This document shows positions 40,332-48,312 of a DNA stretch of 52,563 nucleotides, one piece after another; the first letter of the stretch is position 1; each line of letters starts with the position of its first letter. Position numbers and translations under genes: made by a program. A model generated the notes under the pieces. The model was not told the DNA's origin. It did not search any database and saw only the letters and a list, made by a program, of their open reading frames with translations. Origin of the DNA: Akkermansiaceae bacterium (GTDB lineage: Bacteria > Verrucomicrobiota > Verrucomicrobiia > Verrucomicrobiales > Akkermansiaceae); the NCBI GenBank assembly GCA_029242935.1, contig JAQWSX010000107.1:1-52563 (forward strand), written 5' to 3'.

Positions 40332-41948
40332 TCAGAATTTACGCAAAACGGTGTTTTGATCGAATCTTTGTTCACGATTTGGGTAGTCTAGAGTGTGGTG
40401 AGACCCCCGTGACTCTTTTCTGAGGAGAGCAGAGTCGACGATCAGAGATGCGGTCGCTACGAGGTTTCTTAGCTCGAGAATGTCGGGCGTAAGAGTGTAG
40501 CCCCAGTAGAATTCCTTCACCTCACGACGAAGGTTTTGGAGGCGGTAGGCTGCGCGGCGCAGGCGATTATCGGTTCTCACGATGGAGACGTAATCCTGCA
40601 TCGTTCGACGAAGTTCATCCCAAGCGTGGTAAATGTTTACTAACTCATCGGGTGGGGCTGCATTGCCGCTTTCCCATAATGGAATTTCGGGCGCTGTGGG
40701 GACTTCTTTGGCCGGAGGGTAAAGGCGCATAATTTCACCGAGGGCACGGCGGGCGAGAACGTTGCCTTCGAGAAGGCTGTTCGAGGCAAGTCGGTTGGCG
40801 CCGTGCAGTCCCGTGCAGGCAACCTCTCCGATAGCGTATAGCCCGCGCACCGAGGTTTTCCCAAAAAGGTCAGTTTCTACTCCTCCGCATTGATAATGAG
40901 CGGCGGGTACGACCGGAATGGGTTTCTTGAGCGCGTCATGACCAAAGGAAAGGAGAGTTTCGTGGATGAAAGGGAAGCGCTCGGGGAAGGTGCCACCGAG
41001 TGGAGAAACGTCGAGAAAGACACAGGGCGCGCCAGTACGTTTGATCTCGGTGTCGATGGCGCGGGCTACGATGTCACGAGCCGCGAGCGAGCCGCGCGGG
41101 TCATGATCATTCACGAATTGATGTCCCTGATCATTGATCAGTATGGCACCTTCTCCGCGGACGGCTTCTGAGACTAAGAAGGAACGTGCTTCCGGACCGG
41201 TGGCGGCTGGGTTGTAAAAGCAGGTGGGGTGAAATTGCACGAACTCCATATTCGATACCGAGGCTCCGGCCCGCCAACACATCGCCAGTCCGTCACCAGT
41301 CGCTGAATCTGGATTGGTGGTGTATAAGTAGGATTTTCCACATCCGCCTGTGGCGACAATGACTCGGGGCGACTCCATGACTTTGACATCTCCAGATTTG
41401 GTCTCGAGAACGTAGGCCCCAAGGACACGATTGTCGGTGACGACGCCGAGTTTTCCAGTGGTGATGAGATCGATGGCAAAGTGATCCTCGAGTAAGGTAA
41501 TTTGAGGGTGACGTCTTGCGGTTTCGACGAGCGAGGTGGCGATCTCGCGTCCGGTCGTATCTTTGGCGTGAAGGACTCGGCGTTCAGAGTGACCGCCTTC
41601 TTTGCCAAGCGAATAACGATCTGGATCGCCCTGATTTTTGTCGAAATCAGTGCCCCAAGCCACGAGTTCATCGATGGTCTCGCTACCTTCGTTCACGATC
41701 GTGCGGACGGCTTCCTCGTTGCAAAGTCCGGCACCTGCATCAAGCGTGTCAGCCACGTGCTTTTCGCAGTTGTCATCGGGATCGCGCAGTCCTTCCGGAA
41801 GGACTGCTGAGATGCCGCCCTGGGCCCACGCGGTGTTAGATTCGAGAAGTTTGCCTTTGGTGATGACAGTCACGGTGCCGAATCCGGCTGCTTTGATGGC
41901 AAAGGAAAGCCCGGCAATACCGGAACCGATCACAAGAAAATCAGACAT
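40332..41948 (-). CDS. nadB: L-aspartate oxidase
   Basis: NadB oxidises L-aspartate to iminoaspartate with FAD, the first step of de novo NAD synthesis. The 538-residue product from the ATG at 41948 starts with the FAD loop FLVIGSGIAGLSFA, then SNTAWAQGGISAV, EGGHSERRVLHAKDTTG, FVQFHPTCF, HYQCGGVETD, and GLHGANRLASNSLLEG; the substrate-site His and Arg residues are in place. Length is normal. Upstream extension to 41987 has no support. The partner gene nadA is not in the window. Confidence 0.95.
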   Translation of the reverse strand: MSDFLVIGSGIAGLSFAIKAAGFGTVTVITKGKLLESNTAWAQGGISAVLPEGLRDPDDNCEKHVADTLDAGAGLCNEEAVRTIVNEGSETIDELVAWGTDFDKNQGDPDRYSLGKEGGHSERRVLHAKDTTGREIATSLVETARRHPQITLLEDHFAIDLITTGKLGVVTDNRVLGAYVLETKSGDVKVMESPRVIVATGGCGKSYLYTTNPDSATGDGLAMCWRAGASVSNMEFVQFHPTCFYNPAATGPEARSFLVSEAVRGEGAILINDQGHQFVNDHDPRGSLAARDIVARAIDTEIKRTGAPCVFLDVSPLGGTFPERFPFIHETLLSFGHDALKKPIPVVPAAHYQCGGVETDLFGKTSVRGLYAIGEVACTGLHGANRLASNSLLEGNVLARRALGEIMRLYPPAKEVPTAPEIPLWESGNAAPPDELVNIYHAWDELRRTMQDYVSIVRTDNRLRRAAYRLQNLRREVKEFYWGYTLTPDILELRNLVATASLIVDSALLRKESRGSHHTLDYPNREQRFDQNTVLRKF

Positions 41949-42043
41949 TAGAAAACAAATCCTTGGCTTCAGATCGCGGCTTGGCAATCCGTTTTCCTAG
42001 AAGTTGAGCGCTGGAAGAGGTGATTGATCAGAACTTTTCTAAT

Positions 42044-42448
42044 TCATCCGACTGTTAGCCAGGCTAGCAGGGCGGTCCTCGCAGTCCAAGCGATGCTTCG
42101 TATCCAATTGGTGTAAACCAAGGCTGGGACTCTTTCCGGGGTGAGTTTTGCGTGCTGGGGGACTTGGATAAATGCGGTTGAAGCCCAAACGGCTGCGAGA
42201 AGAAGGCTGGAGAGTGCCATCACCTCCCAATCACCAAGATAAAGACAGGCAGCACAACATACGGCTTCAGTGATCATGAGAGGTGCTATGATATAGGTCA
42301 CCCGGGTCATGTAGCGCGCGTGATAGTCATCAAACGTGGCTCCCTCCAACCTTCCAAAGAGCGGATAAATCGCGATCTGAACCATCCAGATTATGCCAGT
42401 CATAGCCGCGCATGTTGCGAGTTGGATGATCAGAAAGAAGGATAACAT
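42044..42448 (-). CDS. Small polytopic membrane protein
   Basis: The 134-residue product from the ATG at 42448 (MLSFFLIIQLATCAAMTG) has four predicted transmembrane helices. A polar loop (YPLFGRLEGATFDDYHARYM) follows the first. The pattern recalls small four-helix DUF1772-like proteins, a weak resemblance only. It starts 7 bp after the metallophosphoesterase stop, so the two probably share a transcript. The longer frame to 42547 is inside that gene and is rejected. Confidence 0.72.
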   Translation of the reverse strand: MLSFFLIIQLATCAAMTGIIWMVQIAIYPLFGRLEGATFDDYHARYMTRVTYIIAPLMITEAVCCAACLYLGDWEVMALSSLLLAAVWASTAFIQVPQHAKLTPERVPALVYTNWIRSIAWTARTALLAWLTVG

Positions 42449-42455
42449 GTTTAAA

Positions 42456-44450
42456 CTATTTAATGATTTCAACCGTGACTCCACCGATTGCCATTGCATG
42501 TGCTTTTGATCCCGATGCATCGGGATGCCATGGGCCGATATTTTCATTAAGTTGCAGATCGATGATAGCTTCTTTCCGTTCTTTGGTCACAGCGTGAGTC
42601 TTGCCTGAATAAAGAGCTTTCGGGGTGAGAGAAACGTGATCGATCGAGCCATTAAAAAAAGAAGTTGGTTGGCCCTGCTGATCGACGTCCGCGCCGATGA
42701 TCATGGGGAGCTTGTTGTCCTTAAATTTGCCTTTCCCTAGGGCTGAGGCGATGAGTTTGCCGTCGAGATAAAGGCGGACCTCCCTGCCATCATAGACCCC
42801 TGCGAGTGTATGCCATTGGTCAGTTTTCAGAAGGGAGGATGATGCAGTAGCACTGAGATATTTACCATCGAGACTTACCGAGAAGTCAGGCCTGCCGTCG
42901 CTGATGAAGATTCCGTAACCAGAGTTTTCGGTCTTGGTGACAAGGCCGGTTCGTCCGGCAAAGGTGTTGGCCTTAAATCGGCACTCAAGAGTGAGCTCTT
43001 TTTTGATCTTGAAGCGATTCGAAGGAATCGAAAGTGCTGCATTTGTCCCATTGAAACGAACGGCTCCATTCGGGAGATCATCCTTGCGGGTAAGTTCCAA
43101 ATTAAGTGGGACGGGTATCGTTCTCCTTGGAATTTCATAGGCGAATCCTTTAGCTAGGTATTCGGAGTCGATGTGAAAAGACGGGGCGCTAAAGTTGCCT
43201 TTGGTGAGATGAGCATCCCAAGAAAGGTCAAAGGAAAACTCTTTCGTGTCTCCAGGTTCAAGAGTGGCGTGGTGGTGATCGGGTTGGCAATGGAAGCCCG
43301 AGCTAGCGTTGCTGCTAGATACCACGGTTGTGACGGAGCGATCGCTCGGGTTGTTTAAGGTAATCGATATTTTATGCTGTCCCTTTTCGTTGTTTTTGAG
43401 CGCGAGGGGAGGTGAAAATTTTACAGGTGATCTTTTCACTTTATTGACTTGGGAAATTAACTCACCGGTAATTTCGCGGACATCGAGAACCTCGCCGACC
43501 GGGACAGCTGCGAGTGAAATACGGCCTTCGCGGACGGTGACGATATCGTAGTGATGAAGGTATCCGGCTTGTGGAATAGAACTGGATTGTCCACCGCCAG
43601 TAGTGGCGAGAGTGACGTATTCGATGCCATCTTTAGGGCCGTCATAGCGCATGGTGTGAATGTGTCCCGCGAAAACCGCGGAGACATTACCGGCATCTGC
43701 GAGACGCTTGTGAACTTTATCCCAATCGTCGCCATAGCCACGTCCCAGCCATCTCGGATGGTGGAGAAAGAGAAAGACATGCTCGGCGCCTTTAGCCTTG
43801 GTGAGAGTTTGGTCGAGCCAGGAGAATTGCTCCGGGCTCATTTTCTGAGCGGCGGGTTTTCCAAAGGTTTTCTCTCCAGTTTTGGGATCGCCTTCATCAG
43901 AGTAGAGGACGATGAACCAAGACTTTTTGTGCTCGAAGGCATACCAGAGCGGTCCGAAGTGCATTTCATATGCAGCCTCCATTTCGCCTTCGGGCTTTTT
44001 ACTTTTGTCCTTACCACGCCAGTAGATGTCATGGTTTCCGGCAACGGGAAACCACGGGCAAGCGAGTTCATTCATGATGGACTTGTATTCCTTCATCTGC
44101 GTCATCCAGACCTCTTCATTACTGTATCCATTAATGAGATCACCGACGGTCATGACGAAATCAGGTTCGAGGAGGTTGGTGTCGCGGACAGCGTCGGCGA
44201 GCACGGAAACGCCTTCGGGTGGCCCGCCGGTGCGGTCACCGTAAACGATGAAAGTGAAGGCAGCCTTTTCGTTGGGTAGGGCAAGCTCGGCAGTGCTTTT
44301 CCGGGAGGTCGCAAAGCGAGCAGGAGTAGGAGCAATTGTTTCGTGCTTTTCTCCGTGACGATGATGATGGTGGTTGTGACCGATGTTGGGATTGATAGGT
44401 GGATCAGCAAGAGCCGAAGTGATGCAGATAAAGAAGGAAAGGAATCTCAT
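42456..44450 (-). CDS. Secreted metallophosphoesterase with LamG-like domain
   Basis: This 664-residue protein has a signal peptide (MRFLSFFICITSALA) and then an unusual His-rich stretch (residues 25-36, with H25, H27-30, H32 and H36). The calcineurin-like phosphoesterase domain spans about residues 65-320: VYGDRTGG, VGDLING, GNHDIYW, FLHHPRW and FAGHIHTMRY, which give a complete dimetal site. A beta domain follows, and a LamG/concanavalin-like domain from about 465 to 610 (LTLECRFKANTF, WHTLAGVYDGREVRLYLDGK). Export to the periplasm or surface is expected; the substrate is unknown. It precedes the small membrane gene. Confidence 0.9.
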   Translation of the reverse strand: MRFLSFFICITSALADPPINPNIGHNHHHHRHGEKHETIAPTPARFATSRKSTAELALPNEKAAFTFIVYGDRTGGPPEGVSVLADAVRDTNLLEPDFVMTVGDLINGYSNEEVWMTQMKEYKSIMNELACPWFPVAGNHDIYWRGKDKSKKPEGEMEAAYEMHFGPLWYAFEHKKSWFIVLYSDEGDPKTGEKTFGKPAAQKMSPEQFSWLDQTLTKAKGAEHVFLFLHHPRWLGRGYGDDWDKVHKRLADAGNVSAVFAGHIHTMRYDGPKDGIEYVTLATTGGGQSSSIPQAGYLHHYDIVTVREGRISLAAVPVGEVLDVREITGELISQVNKVKRSPVKFSPPLALKNNEKGQHKISITLNNPSDRSVTTVVSSSNASSGFHCQPDHHHATLEPGDTKEFSFDLSWDAHLTKGNFSAPSFHIDSEYLAKGFAYEIPRRTIPVPLNLELTRKDDLPNGAVRFNGTNAALSIPSNRFKIKKELTLECRFKANTFAGRTGLVTKTENSGYGIFISDGRPDFSVSLDGKYLSATASSSLLKTDQWHTLAGVYDGREVRLYLDGKLIASALGKGKFKDNKLPMIIGADVDQQGQPTSFFNGSIDHVSLTPKALYSGKTHAVTKERKEAIIDLQLNENIGPWHPDASGSKAHAMAIGGVTVEIIK

Positions 44451-44472
44451 GAGAACATGATACGGAATGGAG

Positions 44473-44781
44473 TCAGGAAATCTTCCCTACTTTCGAAGCT
44501 GGTGGCTTATTGGTCGATAGGGGTTCATTTAGAAAGGCGGAGAGGTCGGCGACGTCCTGAGGAGTGAGGCCCACTTGTGCGGTGAATTTAATAGCTCCGT
44601 TAGGAATCTTCAGTTGGATGATTGATTTGGCGTGAGTGCCAAAACCTTTCTTATAGGTTTTACCATCGACGGTGAGAGCACCGCCTCCGACGGACTTATT
44701 GATGCCGAGGCTGCCCCAAGCTTGCTTGTGATTGCTGATGAATTCCTTGGCCTGAAGTTCTGTCGCCCTTGCCTTGCGCAA
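44473..44781 (-). pseudogene. Decayed NPCBM-domain fragment with cytochrome-like tail
   Basis: The 102-residue frame lacks an ATG (TTG at 44781) and is preceded, 11 codons upstream, by a stop. It holds an NPCBM-type carbohydrate-binding segment (WGSLGINKSVGGGALTV, TYKKGFGTHAKSII, IKFTAQVG) cut short before the domain's usual C-terminal strands. It then continues directly into LTPQDVADLSAFL, which resembles the last helix of planctomycete-type cytochrome c domains. A deletion that joined parts of a larger secreted protein is the simplest explanation. It could instead be a real small protein, but no start or ribosome site supports that. Confidence 0.5.
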
Positions 44782-44806
44782 AGGCCTCCGAGCACGGAGC
44801 TTTTTT
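44780..44806 (+). terminator. Orphan intrinsic terminator on the plus strand
   Basis: The stem CTCCG (44786-44790) with CGGAG (44795-44799), an AGCA loop, an extended lower stem across one bulged base, and six T at 44801-44806 form a plausible plus-strand terminator. No plus-strand gene ends nearby, which suggests it is left over from a lost gene or ends an unseen small RNA. Confidence 0.55.
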
Positions 44807-44886
44807 ATTTTACTCTACATGGGAGTGGGTATCTTGCCGTTCTGCTTTTCGTATGAGTTGCAGTTTTGGGGAGACTTTGGCAACAA

Positions 44887-46257
44887 GTGACTGTGATTAG
44901 CGAATTGAGAGAATGCCTAGATCCTGAGAAGGTTTCCACGATAGCGGAAGTGCTTGAGGAGCATGGGACAGATCGATGGAGTTTTTCGCATCTACCGGAG
45001 GTGGTCGTGTTTGCGGAATGTCGGGATGATGTCGTGGCGGTGATGAAGTTTGCCAATGAGCGGGGAATTCCGGTGACGACTCGCGGAGCGGGAGTTGGTT
45101 ATGTTGGCGGGTGTGTACCGGTGGAGGGTGGAATTTCCCTCTCGGTGGCGAGGATGAAATCGATTGTGGAGATCATGCCGGAGGATGGCATAGTGGTGAC
45201 CCAGCCGGGGGTAATTTTAAAAGATCTGCAAGATGCGGTGAGTGAGCTTGGTTGGTATTATCCGCCGGATCCGGCATCGTTAAATGAGTGCTCGATTGGC
45301 GGGAATCTGGCCACGAATGCAGGCGGCCCTCGTTGTTTGAAATATGGGGTGACAAAGAACTATGTCCTCGGCTTGGAGGTGGTTTTGGCGAGTGGTGAGA
45401 TTCTTCATGTCGGAGGACGGTGTCATAAAAACAAGACGGGCTTTGATTTGCTGCATCTCTTTGTGGGGAGTGAAGGGATGTTGGGAGTGATCACCGAGGC
45501 GACCTTGCGGATTATCCCTCATCCGCAGACTCGCGCGATATTGACGGCGACGTTTCCGGAGTTTGTCGATGCAGCAGGCGCGGTGCAGGCGCTTCTAAAT
45601 GCAGGTCATCTTCCGTCCGCCCTTGAGATTACGGACGAGTTTACGCTGAAAGCTGCGCGAGCTTATTTGGGTGAGAATTCGTTACCTCCGGGCAAGGCTC
45701 ATTTAATTGTCGAGATTGATGGCCGAACCAAGGCCGTTGCGGGTGAATTGAAAGAGGTGCGAGAGGTGCTGAACAGAGTGGGTGCTTTATCGAGCGAACT
45801 TCACGCTGATGAGGAGGCTTGCGAACAGGTTTGGCAATTACGCCGGGACTTTTCCTATTCTTTACGAGCAACAGGTTTGACGAAACTGAACGAGGATATT
45901 GTCGTTCCGCGATCCAAATTGGTGGAGCTGGCCGCCTTTGCGGCGGGGCTTGAAGAAAAGACAGGGATTCCGGTGGCCTGCTTCGGTCATGCTGGTGATG
46001 GCAATATTCATACGAACCTAATGGTGGAGGATTATGATGATCCGGTGGTTCGGGAGAAAGCAGACGCAGCGTTGGATGTTCTCTTCACTTGGGTCCTTGA
46101 TAACGGAGGAGCGATCACAGGAGAGCATGGGGTTGGATTGGCCAAGAAACCGTGGATCAAGGATGCGCTCGGAGACGCGGCTTTTGCGGCACATCATACG
46201 ATCAAGAAAGCCCTTGATCCAAAGGGGATTCTAAACCCCGGAAAATTCCTCGATTGA
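44887..46257 (+). CDS. FAD-linked oxidase, GlcD-like (glycolate/D-lactate oxidase type)
   Basis: This roughly 456-residue flavoprotein has the FAD-binding PCMH core (VTTRGAGVGYVGGCVPVEGGI, DPASLNECSIGGNLATNAGG, HLFVGSEGMLGVITEATLRI) and the C-terminal FAD-linked oxidase domain (GIPVACFGHAGDGNIHTNL, NGGAITGEHGVGLAKK, DPKGILNPGKF). It matches the GlcD subunit of glycolate oxidase and D-lactate dehydrogenases. No ATG lies in frame; GTG at 44887 or 44893 or TTG at 44866 are candidates, and GGGGAG at 44868-44873 favours 44887. The partners glcE and glcF are not adjacent, so substrate choice is open. Confidence 0.9.
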   Translation: MTVISELRECLDPEKVSTIAEVLEEHGTDRWSFSHLPEVVVFAECRDDVVAVMKFANERGIPVTTRGAGVGYVGGCVPVEGGISLSVARMKSIVEIMPEDGIVVTQPGVILKDLQDAVSELGWYYPPDPASLNECSIGGNLATNAGGPRCLKYGVTKNYVLGLEVVLASGEILHVGGRCHKNKTGFDLLHLFVGSEGMLGVITEATLRIIPHPQTRAILTATFPEFVDAAGAVQALLNAGHLPSALEITDEFTLKAARAYLGENSLPPGKAHLIVEIDGRTKAVAGELKEVREVLNRVGALSSELHADEEACEQVWQLRRDFSYSLRATGLTKLNEDIVVPRSKLVELAAFAAGLEEKTGIPVACFGHAGDGNIHTNLMVEDYDDPVVREKADAALDVLFTWVLDNGGAITGEHGVGLAKKPWIKDALGDAAFAAHHTIKKALDPKGILNPGKFLD

Positions 46258-46320
46258 TTTCGAGTTTATTGTCTTTTGCGTTGAGAGTGGGGGACAAGTG
46301 GTGTTCCCTATTCGGTAAGG

Positions 46321-48312
46321 ATGGCAAGTTGGAAAGAAAACCGGCTGCAGGTGGTGCTCCAAGCCTCGAGAGAGGGAATCTGGGACTGGGACCTAGTGAA
46401 GAGTTCCATCTATTATTCTCCGCGGGTGTGTCGATTTATGGGATATCGCAAGAGCGAGATGCCAAACTTTTTTCAAGACCGCGGAGAGCACATGGATAGG
46501 GCCTCGGTAGCTGCGGTGGATGAAGCTCTGCGTCGTGTTTTACAAGAGGGCGAGGATTTGTTTGCGGTAGAGCCTAGGGTGAAAACAAAAAGGGGTGACT
46601 GGAAGTCTTTCCGGGTTCGGGGTACGCCGGTCCGGGATGGGCTCGGGAAGGTGACGCGAATCGCGGGGAGCTTGATCGATATTTCAAAACGCAAGGAGGC
46701 GGAAAGACAGCTGGCTGAGGAGAGACATCTCATTGAGACCCTACTGGATAACATTCCCATGAATGTTTATTTGAAAGATGAGGAGTCGCGCTTTGTGATG
46801 GCGAATTTGCCGACAGCTAGAAAGATGGGCTTGGGTTCAGCCAAGGATTTGATTGGTAAATCGGATGCTGATTTCTTCAGCGATGAACATGCAAGTAACG
46901 CGCGGTTGGTTGAGAAGGAAATTATGGCTTCGGGTGGTGGAGTCGAAGATTTAACGGAGCATGAGAAGTGGAACGATCGCGAAGACACATGGGTTAAGAG
47001 CACGAAGCATGCGTGGATCGGTCATGATGGCCAAGTAAGGGGAACCTTTGGAGTGACCATTGACATTTCCGAGTTGATACGGACCCGTGAGGCTCAGGAG
47101 AAGGTGACCTCGCAACTTAATGCGCAAAATCATTTAATCGAGGAGGAACGAGAAAGGTTGCGCCTCGTCATTGATAGTGTGCCTCTGCATGTTTACTTCA
47201 AGAACCGGGATCATGAATTTGTGATCGCGAACCAGGCGATTGCGGAGTGGTTCGGGTTCAGCTGCCCAGAAGATCTTTATGACAAGTCGGATCGGGATAT
47301 TTTTTCCGAAGAACACTGGAGGAAAACAGAGGCCGATGAGAAACAGATCATGGAGTCGGGTGTGGCAATTGTGGGGGAGATTGAGAAGGAGGTGTGGGGA
47401 AGGAAAAAGGAGACTTGGGTGATGACATCGAAGTATCCTTGGCGTGACAGTGAGGGGGATGTTGTTGGGACTTTTGGGGTCTCAAGCGACATTTCGGATT
47501 TGATGCAGGCACAGTCGGATCTCCGGGAGCTGGCTGCAACCTACGAAAGGAAAAATCGGGAGATGGACGAAGAATTGGAGCTAGCGCGGGAAGTGCAGCA
47601 GGCGCTTTTGCCTGACGAATTTCCGACAATTTTGGGTGGTGGAGCGACCATGGATTTTTGCCGTCTTTATGAACCCGCTCGCCTGTTGACGGGTGAGTTT
47701 TTTGAGGTCCTACCATTGGCACCGGACCGGGTTGGTTTTTTAATGGGTGAGGTTTTTGATAGGGGAGTGCGATCGGCCTTAATCGTTTCGATGTTACGAG
47801 GGTTGATCGAGAAGGAGATTGCTTCGGCCGGAGACGCGGGAGATTTTTTGACGGGGATTAACGTGGGATTTTCTCACTTATTGTTGGACTCGGGGCATGA
47901 GGTTAAAGCGACAGCTTTTTATGGATTGGTGGATTTGACGAAGAGTGAGATTCAGCTTTCGATGGCTGGGCACGTGAATCCGATTGCGGTTTTTGATGAC
48001 GGCGTTCGTCAGCTCGCACCACCGGACCATGCCTGCGGGCCGGCTTTGGGCGTTGCCGAGAATAGCAGTTATGGAACGGTGTCCGCGCCACTGTCGGGCT
48101 TCCGGAGATTAATTTGTTTTACTGAGGGATTCCAGAATACGAGCAATGTCGATGGTAAGGAATTTGGTGTAACGCGGATGCTAGAAGAGGTTGAGCGAGG
48201 CGGTGATTTGGACCGTGTGATGGAGAGACTTGCAGAGGCAGTAAAGGATTTTGGAGGACATCAGAAATTTGAAAATGCAATTTGTTTGTTGGGATGGGAG
48301 ATTACGAGATGA
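46321..48312 (+). CDS. PAS-PAS-PAS PP2C (SpoIIE-type) protein, probably catalytically dead
   Basis: This 663-residue protein has three PAS domains (about 8-125, 140-258, 275-395), each of the later two opening with a phrase like IPMNVYLKDEESRF. A coiled coil (about 400-435) and a SpoIIE/RsbU-type PP2C domain (about 440-662) follow. The metal-binding acidic residues are all changed relative to its neighbour: Glu 459 (GEFFEV), Glu 477 (EVFDRG instead of DVMGHG), Glu 602 (TEG) and Glu 651-Asn 652. Such a set of changes suggests loss of phosphatase activity. Its stop overlaps the ATG of the next gene as ATGA, so the two are made together. Confidence 0.87.
   Translation: MASWKENRLQVVLQASREGIWDWDLVKSSIYYSPRVCRFMGYRKSEMPNFFQDRGEHMDRASVAAVDEALRRVLQEGEDLFAVEPRVKTKRGDWKSFRVRGTPVRDGLGKVTRIAGSLIDISKRKEAERQLAEERHLIETLLDNIPMNVYLKDEESRFVMANLPTARKMGLGSAKDLIGKSDADFFSDEHASNARLVEKEIMASGGGVEDLTEHEKWNDREDTWVKSTKHAWIGHDGQVRGTFGVTIDISELIRTREAQEKVTSQLNAQNHLIEEERERLRLVIDSVPLHVYFKNRDHEFVIANQAIAEWFGFSCPEDLYDKSDRDIFSEEHWRKTEADEKQIMESGVAIVGEIEKEVWGRKKETWVMTSKYPWRDSEGDVVGTFGVSSDISDLMQAQSDLRELAATYERKNREMDEELELAREVQQALLPDEFPTILGGGATMDFCRLYEPARLLTGEFFEVLPLAPDRVGFLMGEVFDRGVRSALIVSMLRGLIEKEIASAGDAGDFLTGINVGFSHLLLDSGHEVKATAFYGLVDLTKSEIQLSMAGHVNPIAVFDDGVRQLAPPDHACGPALGVAENSSYGTVSAPLSGFRRLICFTEGFQNTSNVDGKEFGVTRMLEEVERGGDLDRVMERLAEAVKDFGGHQKFENAICLLGWEITR

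Noticed and set aside
43551-44279. 242-codon plus-strand open frame antisense to the metallophosphoesterase
   Set aside because: The opposite strand carries complete metallophosphoesterase motifs; this frame has none.
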